Assembly (NCBI GenBank): GCA_010015655.1
Contig: ML976662.1
Span: forward strand, 866,818 to 930,817
DNA from: Bimuria novae-zelandiae CBS 107.79
Lineage: Eukaryota; Ascomycota; Dothideomycetes; Pleosporales; Didymosphaeriaceae
Direction: 5' to 3'
Length of the DNA stretch: 64,000 nt
The notes under the pieces were generated by a model. The model was not told where the DNA came from, made no database searches, and worked only from the letters and a program-made list of their open reading frames with translations. A program made the position numbers and the translations under genes. This document shows positions 47,103-58,311 of this stretch, in pieces (position 1 is the first letter of the stretch; every line of letters starts with the position of its first letter).

Positions 47103-47342
47103 GCTCGGAGATGCGCTAGAACCCTCCTAGGCTAGCACAGTCGTTAGCCTCGGGTCGCGCTCGGTCCGATGCTCGGCGCGGATAGTGCTGGAGCTTGGAC
47201 TCCCACGCTTCACTAAAACCATAACGTGGAGCGACATTCTGGGGAAGCTCAGGTCATCGCGCGAGACTCACCTTACTTCCTCTCCTCCCATCCGCCCCTT
47301 CCGTATCTCTAGAACAACAATTCTAAGCTCCTAATATACAAA
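47103..47342. promoter_or_regulatory. Short divergent promoter, GEP3 / aspartate aminotransferase
   Basis: Only 240 bp separate the start codons of two genes with predicted mitochondrial products, so a bidirectional promoter is likely. The right half is pyrimidine-rich (CTTCCTCTCCTCCC). No TATA box is obvious. Confidence 0.6.
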
Positions 47343-48898
47343 ATGTTCACCTCCTCGCGAACCGCGCTGCGTCAAGCTGCTTCCAAGCAGTTTACCCTCA
47401 AGGCCAGCGCCAGGTCCATCTCGGCGTGGTCGCAAGTGCCCCAGGGTCCTCCAGTGAGTTAGCCACTCGGCAACAGAAGCAATTGAAGAGTAAAATGCTA
47501 ATTGATAAATAGGATGTAAGTCTCGTTCCATGCTTAATTGTTTGAAAATTGTTCACTCACCGCTCCCTTCAATCAGGCCATCTTGGGTATCACGGAAGCT
47601 TTCAAGGCAGACAGCAACCCTGAGAAGATCAACTTGGGTTCGTCTACCACGCGCTGCGGTTTTATGGTCCTGGTAGCTGACAACCGTAGGTGTCGGCGCC
47701 TACCGTGATGACAAGGGCAAGCCATTCGTGCTTCCTTCCGTGAAGCAGGCCGAGAAGAAGATCGTTGACGCGAACTTGGACAAAGAATACGCTGGCATCA
47801 CTGGTGTGCCTGCCTTCACCAAGGCTGCGCTACAGCTCGCCTATGGTCCCGACTCTGCCCCTGTCAAGGAGGACCGCGTCGTCATCACGCAGTCCATCTC
47901 CGGCACTGGCGCTCTGCGCATCGGTGGCGCCTTCCTCGAGCGCTTCTACCCGGGCGAGAAGACCATCTATATCCCCAACCCGTCATGGGCAAACCACACT
48001 GCCGTCTTCAAGGACTCTGGTCTGAAGGTCGAGAAGTATCGATACTACAACAAGGACACCATTGGTCTTGACTTCGATGGAATGGTCGCCGACATCAAGG
48101 CCATGCCCAAGGGCAGCATCGTTTTGCTCCACGCCTGCGCGCACAACCCTACCGGTGTTGATCCTACCGAAGAGCAGTGGGTGCAGATCGCCAACGCTGT
48201 GAAGGAGGGCGAGCACTTCCCCTTCTTCGACATGGCCTACCAGGGTTTTGCTAGCGGCAACACTGACAAGGACGCTTTTGCTCTCCGCCACTTTATCAAG
48301 GAGGGTCTTCGCCCTGTGCTCGCGCAGAGCTTCGCCAAGAACATGGTATGACCTGCTCAACATTTTTATCAAAGTTTGGCGCTAATCATGATGCAGGGTC
48401 TCTACGGTGAGCGCGTCGGTGCCTTCTCGGTTGTTTGCGAGTCTGTCGAAGAGAAGAAGCGCATTGACTCGCAGGTCAAGATTCTTGTGCGACCGCTCTA
48501 CTCGAACCCCCCGGTTCACGGCGCTCGTATTGCTTCCGAGATCTTGAACGACCCCTCCCTGAACAAGCAGTGGCTGGGAGAGGTCAAGGACATGGCCGAC
48601 CGCATCATCACCATGCGCGCTCTTTTGAAGGAGAACCTAGAGAAGCTCGGCAGCAAGCACGACTGGAGCCACATTACATCACAGATTGGTATGTTCGCAT
48701 ACACCGGTCTGAAACCCGATCAGATGGAAGCTTTGGCCAAGGAGGTAAGTTGCTACAGTAGTTAACATTGCTGAGCATTGCTAACGTTGTTCCTAGCACT
48801 CTGTCTACGCTACCAAGGATGGCAGAATCTCCGTTGCGGGCATCACCTCTGGGAATGTCAAGCGCCTTGCTGAGGCCATCCACAAGGTCACTGGTTGA
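47343..48898 (+). CDS. AAT1: Aspartate aminotransferase, mitochondrial
   Basis: Six exons: 47343-47453, 47513-47515 (3 nt), 47577-47637, 47690-48345, 48397-48744, 48797-48898; 426 residues. Converts aspartate and 2-oxoglutarate to oxaloacetate and glutamate with PLP, in the malate-aspartate shuttle. The N-terminus ([18 protein letters not shown]) is a mitochondrial presequence. Family blocks: [50 protein letters not shown], and the PLP lysine at about residue 275 in [15 protein letters not shown]. The GAT exon supplies the Asp of the highly conserved GPPD-ILG motif. Omitting it also keeps frame but loses that residue. All introns are GT-AG. Confidence 0.95.
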
Positions 48899-50906
48899 TT
48901 GTGATGTGCTTTGCAAGGTAGCCGGCGTTAATACAGTCCGACCACTGATTTCGGTGGGATATTGGCTTTGGCACGGCATGCACATTGTACTTTTATGTTT
49001 TAGTACCACATACAATGACTAGACTGTACACTGTCAGCGGCCGCAGCTCCAATCTACCAGAACTACCCCTCTTACATACAATTTTCCACGCAACTGTGGG
49101 CAGCGGATATGACGCTCGTATATCCGAAAGTCGAGCGCCAACCCCCAATTCGCAACCCCACTGGATTGGTTATGTGGTAGATCATTACCTTTTCGAGAAG
49201 ACCCTGCTCCTGCAGGGTCGCGTGCGCTGTGCCAGAAAGCAAAGCTAGATACTTTGCGAATCATTACTCTAAAAAGGGAGATACCGGTAGATCTATCCGC
49301 TGGGAAAGACTGCAGCAAGGATGTTGTACAGCGATTACTACACAATTATCACGCAAGATCAACTCCATGCATAATGCCGACGGTCTAGTTCTGAGGATTG
49401 ACCCCTCGATTCCGTGATAGACGTTACCCCTCCTCCCAACCCACCTTACGTCCTTAGCACCACTCCGATCCGCGGAGTCCGCAATTACCTGCAGCCATCC
49501 CGATATTTAGACGAGTCGTTCTACCACAAGCTTGTTGTTTCAGGAAGTTGAGTAGCGCTCGGAGCTGGCCGGATGGATCGCAACTTGCAGGGCGGGTCTG
49601 CAGGGTGGTACCCTCCAGCTGTTCGGTGGAGTCAACGCACAAAGTGAATCCGAGAGGCCAAAGACACTCACGGCAGAATTCAGAGTGCACAGTGTTGATC
49701 CCCGTCGAGTAGCAGCGCTCGAGTCGGTGAACTCCTCATTGTGGCGTTGGTTACTCAGCGAATTGTGTCCGTAGCGAAATGCAGGGCACCCACGGCTGCG
49801 GGACCTATGCTGTCATATGCAGAGTGACGTGAGTTGACGTAGCCTATGAAAACTTGCAGGCCGTCCAAAACCACCCGCAATTCAAAAGGTGGACCATGTT
49901 GTCTTACCTTTGCAACATCCAGCGGGCGGGCAGCAGCGTATTCGGACGCTTCCAGACCTTCTTGGCGTCGTGTATTTATCCTCTTCTATCACAGTTTCGT
50001 GTGCCTCCACCACGTTCTTCCGGGCGGGGACAATGGACGGTGCTATCACCGTCAGCTGGACATCGAACCCCGTCGAGCATGGCTCCCCACGCGTGCCAGA
50101 AGGCTCCAGCCTCGGACATTGAGTGCTGTCTGGCGCAGGGCGGCGGGTCACTGGTGCTGTGTCAGTGTTGGTTGAAGCCTCAAGTGTGGACAAGGTCGGG
50201 ACGGTGGTATGCTGCAGCCTCACAATTGACGTCGCCAGACCCGCCAGAAGCGCTGGCCATGTCCACGTTCAAAGTGACGTTGATGCCTTGGTAGACGCGG
50301 TTATCTCGATCGCAGGGCGGTCCACGAGCGGACCCCGTGACAATTACTCGTACTGCCCACAGTTGCTTCTTCCCCTCTGGTCTCACCGACAATCTCGAAT
50401 CTTTTAGACAGTCTGCGGGCCTGCCTAAAGCTTGTCCCGCTCCTGCTCGGCACCGTTATCCCGCGAACCCTAGAGCGAGACGCTTAGGTTAAAACAGACC
50501 TGCCGGCCCCAAATTGACTTTTGCTCCCTGATCCCACACAAAAGCCATCCAGTGCCTAAAATACACTCAGCGCCCTAACTTCTTTTCTCGTTTCGCCGGC
50601 GGTAGCTTTTTCACCTGGGTTGCGACTACAAAGGTAACCTCAACGTCGGCATCTTACGCGGGCCGAGCCTTGCACGCTTGTTTCGTCATAGGCCAGTCCC
50701 AAACGGGCGCGCAAAAGTGAATCGCTTTGTGGTCTCGCTCGGACCCGTGCATACTAACTACTAACGCGACAATTTTTGGCGGGGCTTTGCGCTACTACAC
50801 ATCCCTTCGACCTTCGCACGCGGCGCCTGCCAGAGAAGCATTCTGAGACATCCGTCTGTGGTCGCGCCTGGAGAGAGGTTTCTAAGCATAGCGTGGCACG
50901 GGAAAA
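48899..50906. other. Intergenic, nothing recognised
   Basis: 2.0 kb between aspartate aminotransferase and YPD1. Frames present are short and without motifs; a TATA-less, pyrimidine-rich stretch (50520-50640) precedes YPD1. Confidence 0.45.
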
Positions 50907-51578
50907 ATGGCTAGCACTAAAACAGAGTCCGACGCGGGCGACAGGGTAAGGCAATGCCCCTCCTTCCCTTCTCGTCAGCCAGGCGTGCGTGTGCTTGCAC
51001 CACAACATGCGACAGCACGTTTTCCAACGCGCGCCTCTATTTCTCACCAGTTCAACCTACGCGCATCGTCGATATAGCAGCTAAACCGGCAGAAGACCGA
51101 GGGCGACATCATGGCGATCCCGGGTGCCAAAGATAGCATCGACGAGGCCACGTTCGAGCAGATCCTCGAGATGGACGATGACGAGGACGAGCGGGAATTC
51201 TCCAGGAGTATAGTTTACGACTTCTTCACCCAGGCCGAAAGCACGTTTGATAAGATGGACGCCAACCTGTGAGTGCCTCCCACTACATAGCCCCCACGAC
51301 GCATGGCTGACAGCGCACGCAGCGAGAAGAAGGACCTCAAGACGCTGTCTGAGCTGGGTCACTTCCTCAAGGGCTCGTCTGCAACGCTCGGCCTCAACAA
51401 GGTCAAAGACTCTTGCGAGAAGATCCAGAACTACGGTCAAAAGAAGGACGAAAAGGGAGAGAAGGAGATCACAGAAGAGGAGGGCCTGAAGAAGCTCGAA
51501 ACGACCATCGAGCAGGCAAAGCAGGAGTTCCACGACGTCGAGAAGGTCCTCAAGAAGTTCTACAACGACGAGTCCTGA
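50907..51578 (+). CDS. YPD1: Histidine-containing phosphotransfer protein YPD1
   Basis: Three exons (50907-50945, 51078-51268, 51323-51578) with 132- and 54-nt introns give 161 residues. The short first exon (MASTKTESDAGD) and its long intron are inferred; a downstream ATG at 51111 would give a 150-residue protein with the whole HPt domain. The HPt four-helix bundle is seen in EATFEQILEMDDDEDEREFS, IVYDFFTQAESTF and LSELGHFLKGSSATLGL; the phosphorylated His in GHFLKGSS is residue 90 in the long form. Ypd1 relays phosphate from hybrid histidine kinases to Ssk1 and Skn7 response regulators, controlling the osmotic-stress MAP kinase cascade. A Lys/Glu-rich insert (KKDEKGEKEITEEEG) lies in the last part. 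Confidence 0.92.
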
Positions 51579-52439
51579 TGGGCTGCACGGCCGACGACAC
51601 GAGCATATACTTTACGACGCTTAGCCTCGGCGACTGCGCGATGGGACAGTGCAGCTGGATGCATCACGGCTGGATGAGGCGCATTGGTGCATTGCGGTGG
51701 ACCCCCACCAGTCCCCGTCCAGGCTATCCGCCCACAAGCATCTTTTTCACGGCGCGCCCATTGACTTTTCTTCGCCTTCCACGACACGATACCTTACATG
51801 ATGGGTTTGGATAACACGCACGTCGCTCCCGCTACCGGGTCGCCGTCTGTCTGTCTGTTGCATTGCTTGCGAGGAATGAGGGGTTTCCTATGGATGTCAT
51901 GACATAGAATTCCAAACCAAGTACACTCGCTTCTTTCTGAAGGATTTCTAGAAGACGAAATCGTGACAGCCCTACGATGCCGATCTGCATCCTACAGGCG
52001 CGCCAGTGCTGCGTGACAGCACCGGCGTGTTCTTCCCCCTGACGTCATCTGGCCCCACACAAAACGTGCGAGCGTTAGTCATGATTGGATGCAGCCATCG
52101 TAACAACCAGCGGCAGCAACACAACCTTCCAGAATAGTCGTGTGTGATATTCATGTAATTGGTCCTTCGCTGCTTTCCTTTTCCGTGGTACTGGGGTGGA
52201 CAGTCGTTGGGTCGCGCTTTCCAGGTTCTTGTCTCTTGCGAGCCGAACTCCGGGTGCCTGCATCTCACCCTATGATCATCGGCCCTTCCATCTGTGGAGC
52301 TGCGCTCAAACGGTTCCGCGATGTGAAAGCTCTTTCTAGCAGTACACCGCCCATTTGTCACACCATCTTTCGCGCACTACCTCGACCCTTGCACTCGCAA
52401 TCTGGCACGCATCATCACATACACATATCATCAATCACC
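51579..52439. other. Intergenic, nothing recognised
   Basis: 861 bp downstream of YPD1. The frame upstream of 52440 is open but its residues are not conserved-looking, so it is treated as 5' UTR. Confidence 0.5.
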
Positions 52440-53576
52440 ATGGGCAGGAGAACAGACAAAAGCGAATACAACGACTTCGTGGACGGTGAGAAGCTGCGCG
52501 ACAATGCTGAAGTACGCACCTCATTGAGACCATCTTCCGTGGACCAGGACGTATCGCCATTGTCACCTCCCCAGACACAGAGACACGTCAAGGGGAGAGG
52601 CAAGAAGGGCAAGGGTGGGCAGAAGCAACCACAACTAACACATTTCCTATGCCTGCCTCTCGTCAACGATAGCAGTCGCCCACAACTACAAAACCAACTC
52701 TCAAAATTGAAACAAGAGCTTGGAGAAACGGGCACCGTACCATTGAAGGCCGTCAGACCAGTCGGCACACTCCATCTCACGCTCGGCGTCATGTCTCTCG
52801 ACGATGCACAACTCGAATCAGCAAAGCAGTACCTCCAGACCCTGAACGTGCAGAAACTGCTGTACTACATCACCGCGCAGGCCACCGCAGAGAGAGCCGC
52901 CGAGGGCGGGTATGTCTCGGAGAACCTCAATGCGTATGCGATGCCAGACACAGAAGCGTTGACGGTCGAGTTGAAAGGCCTGGTACCCATGCAAGCACCG
53001 CATAAGACTAGCATTCTGTATGCGGAGCCCACGGACCGCACGCAGAGACTTCAACCGTTTGGGGAGAAGCTCAAGCACGAATTTACAGAGGAGGGGTTCT
53101 TGATTGAGGATAAAAGGAGCTTGAGGTTGCATGCTACTATTATCAATACGATATATGCGAAACCCAAGGGGCGGGGTGGAAGAGGTGGGGCGATGGCAAA
53201 ACAGCGGAAGGAGGATAAAGGTGTGAACGGTGTCAATGGCGTCGATGGGGCAGAAGAGCTCGACGACGGTGCCTCGACGGCTGACTCTACGATAGACAGA
53301 GACGGTGAAGTCACCTCTGCACCGCCCGATCCGTCGACTAGTGAGACCAAGGTTGCAAAACTGGACGGCGCAGACGGCCACGGCCCCAACGCGAAGAGCT
53401 GGATGCGCTTCGATGCGAGGGACTTGATCGAACGGTGTAAGGATGTCGTCTGGGCGCAGGACGTCCGAATCGACCGTGTGCAAATATGCAAGATGGGTGC
53501 GAAGAAGACGCTGGACGATAAAGGCGATGTCGTTGCGGAAGAATATGAGGTTGTGAGTGAGAAGCTCTTGTCATAG
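52440..53576 (+). CDS. AKAP7/ASCC1-like 2H-phosphoesterase-fold protein
   Basis: Single exon, 378 residues from the ATG after TCAATCACC; the open frame extends 100 codons upstream but that part lacks ATG context and conservation. After a basic region (KGRGKKGKGGQKQP), THFLCLPLVN starts an AKAP7 N-terminal-like domain. Two HxT motifs lie at about residues 111 (TLHLTLGVM) and 230 (LHATIINTIY). These form the paired active-site His-Thr of 2H phosphoesterases and ligase-like proteins. C-terminal RIDRVQICKMGAK completes the fold. An acidic low-complexity insert with VNGVNGVDG repeats follows the second motif. Substrate unknown; the family includes ASCC1. Confidence 0.85.
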   Translation: MGRRTDKSEYNDFVDGEKLRDNAEVRTSLRPSSVDQDVSPLSPPQTQRHVKGRGKKGKGGQKQPQLTHFLCLPLVNDSSRPQLQNQLSKLKQELGETGTVPLKAVRPVGTLHLTLGVMSLDDAQLESAKQYLQTLNVQKLLYYITAQATAERAAEGGYVSENLNAYAMPDTEALTVELKGLVPMQAPHKTSILYAEPTDRTQRLQPFGEKLKHEFTEEGFLIEDKRSLRLHATIINTIYAKPKGRGGRGGAMAKQRKEDKGVNGVNGVDGAEELDDGASTADSTIDRDGEVTSAPPDPSTSETKVAKLDGADGHGPNAKSWMRFDARDLIERCKDVVWAQDVRIDRVQICKMGAKKTLDDKGDVVAEEYEVVSEKLLS

Positions 53577-54226
53577 CTTTGGAATCTGTGCTAGCTCCAG
53601 TGCCAGTTTGGTGTTGACAGGGCAAAGGAGTCTGTCAATATTCGACTGCTGTATCATCCACCTAGTTCGGAATAATACGACAATACAATGATTAGATCTC
53701 TGCCTTACTGCTTCAGCATTGTACAAGTATTCCATATCGTTAGACCGATGGTTTTCAACTCCCGCCAGATCATGCGTGAACATGCGGAATCAACCGTTGA
53801 ATGTAAGTCGCACTCGTACCAAATTTCTGGGAGGAATAACGCACGCACGGACCTCCCGCACGGTGAACAGCCTTAGCGGCCGGAGTTAAGGGTCGACGCG
53901 TTGTTGGTGCACGGATCGAGCGCAATTCGTGTCAACGTCCATAATGAGATGAGCTATCGTGTTGGCGGCTCAACGTTTGGTCTGCGCGCCATTTTCAGAT
54001 GGGTACAAATAATTAGGATAGCCAGCCCGCAGGGTTAGGGCTCGAATGTGTGATTCTAATCTCCCATTCGCGAATTTTGCCGTACCTATTTCCCATCGCC
54101 AGCAATTCCAGCCGTCGCAACGACAAGAACAACACTTACAGCCCGTCACACTGCTGTACCGTTCCACGTACCTTCATTCAATTGACTCGATAGCATTGGC
54201 TTGAGGATCAGAGGTCATCTGCAAAC
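53577..54226. other. Intergenic, nothing recognised
   Basis: 650 bp; promoter of the following membrane protein. No RNA or repeat is seen. Confidence 0.5.
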
Positions 54227-54742
54227 ATGACACACTACTTCCCCCACGCTTCCTACGCCGAAGACCAGACCAACGCCCACGCCATCCTCTACATCCACGT
54301 CGCTCGCGCAGCCGCCATGTCTGGCTCCTTCCTCGCCTGCTTCACAGCAGGTGTCTCGCTCCTCGCCTCGTCACGCCGCTATCCCATACCCATCACACTA
54401 TCCACCGTTGCTCCGCGGCTGCTCACGCACTCCGCCCGTGGTCTCGTCATCGGCTCTGTCGCAGGTGTTGCAATGACATATGGACATATGTACGGACGGG
54501 AAGAAATAGAGTGGCAGGACCGCGCGTGTCGTCTCCAGGAGAACAGAGCCGAGGGAGAAACGGATGTAGTGAGCATTGGGGCGGCACTTGCGGGTGCGAA
54601 CATGGCGGTGTTGGCAGCGAGAGCTGGGATGTTGGGTGCGGTGAGTGTAGTGAGGGCTGGGGTGGGAGGGGCAGGACTTGGAATGGGGACTGGGGTTGGC
54701 TATATGATATCTACTTTTTTGAAGGGACGGAAAGAGCCTTGA
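54227..54742 (+). CDS. Small multi-span membrane protein, probably DUF1757 family
   Basis: Single exon, 171 residues. Three to four hydrophobic segments are visible: AAAMSGSFLACFTAGVSLLA, ARGLVIGSVAGVAMTYG, IGAALAGANMAVLAARAGML and a Gly-rich GVGGAGLGMGTGVGY. Between them sits a charged hydrophilic turn REEIEWQDRACRLQENRAE, which I associate with fungal DUF1757 proteins. No function is known. It ends 58 bp from the stop of the converging gene. Confidence 0.65.
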   Translation: MTHYFPHASYAEDQTNAHAILYIHVARAAAMSGSFLACFTAGVSLLASSRRYPIPITLSTVAPRLLTHSARGLVIGSVAGVAMTYGHMYGREEIEWQDRACRLQENRAEGETDVVSIGAALAGANMAVLAARAGMLGAVSVVRAGVGGAGLGMGTGVGYMISTFLKGRKEP

Positions 54743-54800
54743 GCGTGTTCGACAAGCTTCTTATGCGATGTCGTTCCGGGGGTGGAGGAGGTAGTGGCGG

Positions 54801-55611
54801 CTACGTCTCTAGCGAAGCCAGCCACTCTGGTCCCTTCCTCTTCACAAAGTGTACTACGGCCATGAGGAAGAATCCAATGTGCACGAGCGCCACGCAGACC
54901 TCTCGGATATAGCCCTTAACCATACCCTTTTCTTCCTGCGTTACGCACGTCGCTACCGGGCAGTCATCCCGCTTGGAGTCATCCTTGACGATTGGATTGA
55001 GGAATAGTATCGCGCTCCAAAAGCATGCAATCATAGCGACGCACTCGCAGATAGCCAGGTACAACGACGGCAAGCGAAGAAACCGCCGCCGCCGCTCGAG
55101 TGAAGACCTCGACTTGCAGACAGGAAAGAGCCACGGGAAGACGGCGATGAGCAGCTTAGGCCGCGGATTGCCGAGCGAGACCAACTCCACCATGTTGAGA
55201 AGGAGCGAGTACCCAGCCTATCCCTTCCACGTCAACCATCAACCTTTCCAAGCTCTGGAGGGACATACTCACCACCGCATAAACCGTCTTCGCCGTTGTG
55301 AAAACGTCCGATTTCGCATCCAAGATGCCCACGGCGATCAACACGCTCAAGTCCAGGAGGATAGCGCCGATGCGGAAGAACATCTGCACGAGGGCTTCCA
55401 CCTCCGGGTAGCGCTGGCGGTGATCATGGCATTTGATGTCCTCGAGAAGATGGAGCTCGCCGGCCTGGTAGCCGTGCGAGGTGATGGTCGTGCTGACCGC
55501 GAAGCCGGGCGGTACAAAGGGCTTCTTTCTACGCAAGACGGATTCGGGCGGTGAGGTTGGGGAGCTCGGATCGTGCTCCGACGGCTCAGGGAAGTGGAAT
55601 GGGTCGGCCAT
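54801..55611 (-). CDS. Four-span membrane protein, unknown function
   Basis: Two exons (55611-55273, 55217-54801) with a 55-nt intron (GTGAGT donor, GGATAG acceptor) give 251 residues; the splice joins KTVYAV to AGYSLLLNMVEL. N-terminal 45 residues are proline-rich and cytosolic-looking. Membrane segments: FFRIGAILLDLSVLIAVGIL, then about NMVELVSLGN with KLLIAVFPWLFPVC, then LAICECVAMIACFWSAILFL, then VCVALVHIGFFLMAVVHFV. A cysteine pair DDCPVATC lies in the last loop. Not recognised. Confidence 0.75.
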
Positions 55612-57155
55612 GGTAGGGGTGGTGCTGCCCGGGTGCTGTTGTGGTGGTTTTCGAGGAGGGAAAGAGCGACGGTGCGGGTCGAGTGCGGTTGGAAGGTCTA
55701 CGGGTTAAGGTTTATGGAAGGTGCGTGTTTGCGCCAAGACTTGGGCAGCAAGCAACTGGTCGGTTTAGCACTGTGCTTGCTGGAAACATTCGTGATAAGG
55801 TACAAGAACGTAATTTCAACCTGGCCACGAGCAGGCCGCGGATCGATTCGGGTGGTGAATGAGCCAAGGAGGGAATTGCCGATGTGGTGGAACTATCGTG
55901 CAAGGAGCTTCACGAAGCTTGATCAATATGGTTATAGGCAGCTGATTAGATCCAACATGTGTCATTGCGCCTGGGTCTTGCTCACCTTTTCGATGCGTTC
56001 TGGCTCTTGGTAGAGAGCTCGTTTGCATCTGGAAGGGAAAGACGGGAGAAACGACTTTTCCTTTCATGCTGGTGAGTTACTGGCAGGTTGAACAATCATG
56101 AATTATCGTGGTCACCGAGTGTTTTGAAGATTGGATTAATAAGACAGTCTTATTGTCTGCGCAACATTTTCGTTGTAAAGCTGCGCAGCTACACCTAGAC
56201 GCAAATCGCTTTCTCGTCGATGAAGACTCACATAGATTCCTCCCCTTGGGCTACTGGGGCAGTAGCTGTCTTTCCACTAAGCACTTCGATGCTCACACAA
56301 GGATACCTAGGGTAGCTTAGAGTGTAGTTCTAACGGGCAAAGTTTAGCTTTTCTTTTATCATCTTCAACGATCCGAATAGTTGGGCAAAGTCTACTCACC
56401 AGCATTCTGAGAACACATTGTTCTGATTCCCAGCGCTAAGCCATTACTGTGTCTGTTTCAATGAATTACACACAGAAATCCGTCATGCAAACATTCCTGG
56501 CGCTTATGTTTTCTCATTGTGAGAGCCAATCGCTTCTGTGGCGCAGCTGTGTACTTCACCGGGCAGCGCTTAATCCGAGGCCACGAAAACGGCAAGCGCC
56601 AAATTGAAACTCCATCTATTTTGGTGAGGACAAGGCAAAATAAGAACAATCGTACAACGATGTAAAACTTAGTCGATGTGGACTTTATTTGCACGGGTAG
56701 CTGCCCTTTGAGCAGTGTACTGATACCTTTTCCTTCTTCACGACGTTACGAGATTACGACAACCCACGACTATTTCCTAGCTTCCTCGTCCTTTCGTGGG
56801 CCTGATTCCTGATACCAACACAAGGCTGAGCCGTGTGTGAGGCTTTTTTTGAGAATCTGAACCACTTTCATCCTTGAGGATCTCGTTTCCCGGGCGCTGG
56901 TACGCGTCTTTCATCTAAAAACCAAGGGCTGAACATCCCCACATTATATGTGACTTCAGAGCACACGAAACGTATCCGTCAGTTGCCTTCGGCATCCTTA
57001 ATTCCTGAGACGCCTCTACTTCTTTGCCAGAACTTGTCAAACTCTTGACACTGCATTGAGTCTACCCACGGCGTACAACATCTCAAATTGCCTTGCACTG
57101 GGCATCGTCGACCTTCTCCCCTTAAACAGAAAACTCGCACCACTTCACCTACATC
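55612..57155. other. Intergenic, nothing recognised
   Basis: 1.5 kb between divergent genes; promoters presumed. Short frames without motifs. Confidence 0.5.
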
Positions 57156-57539
57156 ATGGCAATCACCTGCGCATTCAGCTCTCTGATCCCGAGTCCACCA
57201 ACAGACCTCCAGTCCTGTGCTGTCCCCATCGGCGGCTCAAACAGTACGCTCCTCGACACCTGCTGCAACGGCGAAGTCAACCCGATCCGCACATTCCCCG
57301 CGCCAGACGCCGACCACGAGTGCTATATGTACTGTACCACAGATGACGCTGCCCCGGTGCAGACTTGTTTGGAGCAGAACTTGGGGAGGTATGTCAAGGG
57401 CGGCGGGCAAGCGTTCCAATGCTTCAATTTTGTCGAAAGAAAGCAGGTGGAGAGCGGTGCTGCGCGACTCAGTTGGAACAGGGCGGTAAAGATGATGTTG
57501 GTGTTGTGTGTCGTGAGGGTTGTGGTGGGTGTTTTGTAG
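57156..57539 (+). CDS. Small cysteine-rich protein with hydrophobic C-terminus
   Basis: Single exon, 127 residues. Cysteines are spaced as C5, C21, C36-C37, C56, C60, C71, C89, with motifs QSCAVPIGG, TLLDTCCNGEVNPI, HECYMYCTTDDAAPVQTC and AFQCFNF. The pattern matches conserved small cysteine-rich hypothetical proteins I associate with Dothideomycetes. There is no normal N-terminal signal peptide, but the last 20 residues are strongly hydrophobic (VKMMLVLCVVRVVVGVL), like a tail anchor or GPI-attachment signal. An upstream exon with a signal peptide is possible but I did not find one. Confidence 0.7.
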   Translation: MAITCAFSSLIPSPPTDLQSCAVPIGGSNSTLLDTCCNGEVNPIRTFPAPDADHECYMYCTTDDAAPVQTCLEQNLGRYVKGGGQAFQCFNFVERKQVESGAARLSWNRAVKMMLVLCVVRVVVGVL

Positions 57540-58311
57540 TATTCTTTTTTATGTTTTAGGGGTCAATGAACCTGAGGTGCGGATCGTCGTGCGTTTGGCT
57601 TCTCCGACCCTGCGGTTGGAGGACAGTGCTTCTTTGCTCTATCGCAAGCAGGCTTGAATGTTCTGCGAGAGAGCCTCGGTCCTGCTGAAGAACATTATTA
57701 ATTTTATTGGTATCAATTCATCGTCCAGAAGCCCAGTTCAATAGGCGGTCAACATATGATCAACGCGGATGCAGTGTACCCCGGGAGATATTTTCGTCAT
57801 AAGCGCGAACAAAACAGGAGACAAGGGGTCCGATCATGTATAGAACGGAGTCGTTGTTGTGGTAGGAAATCGGAGGTCCCGTTAGCCAGGGGAGCTAGTG
57901 CTCAAATCGTGGAGATGAGGACCCACTGCACGCTTGCGAGTCAAGCCGAAAGCGCGCCGGACCTCTCGCCCAGGCCTCAATTTGGTAAAAAGCAAGCCCT
58001 GTGGCTGGCTAACAAGGAGAAATAGACGAGATTTCCCTGAAGTCGCTACGATATGAGGAAAAGCCTCTCGCGTATTCACTTCGCCAACAACAGAAGGTTC
58101 TGCATGTGTGTGACAGTTCTAGTCTGGACCGCCATCGCTTTTCGTGCTGGGAAAAGGAATATACATATATAATGGCACGTGATGCTCCCCTAGTCCTCGT
58201 CGTCCTGTTTGGAGCGAGGCGTCTCAATAATACTTTTATGTCTTCTTCGTGACCGCACGTTCAGTCGTTACTTTTCGGGTCGTCTTGAGCAGCTAGCTTT
58301 CTATATTCAGC
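57540..58311. other. Intergenic, nothing recognised
   Basis: 772 bp including the 3' UTR of the cysteine-rich gene and promoter of the hevein-type gene; a CATATATAATGG TATA-like stretch lies near 58163-58174. Confidence 0.45.
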
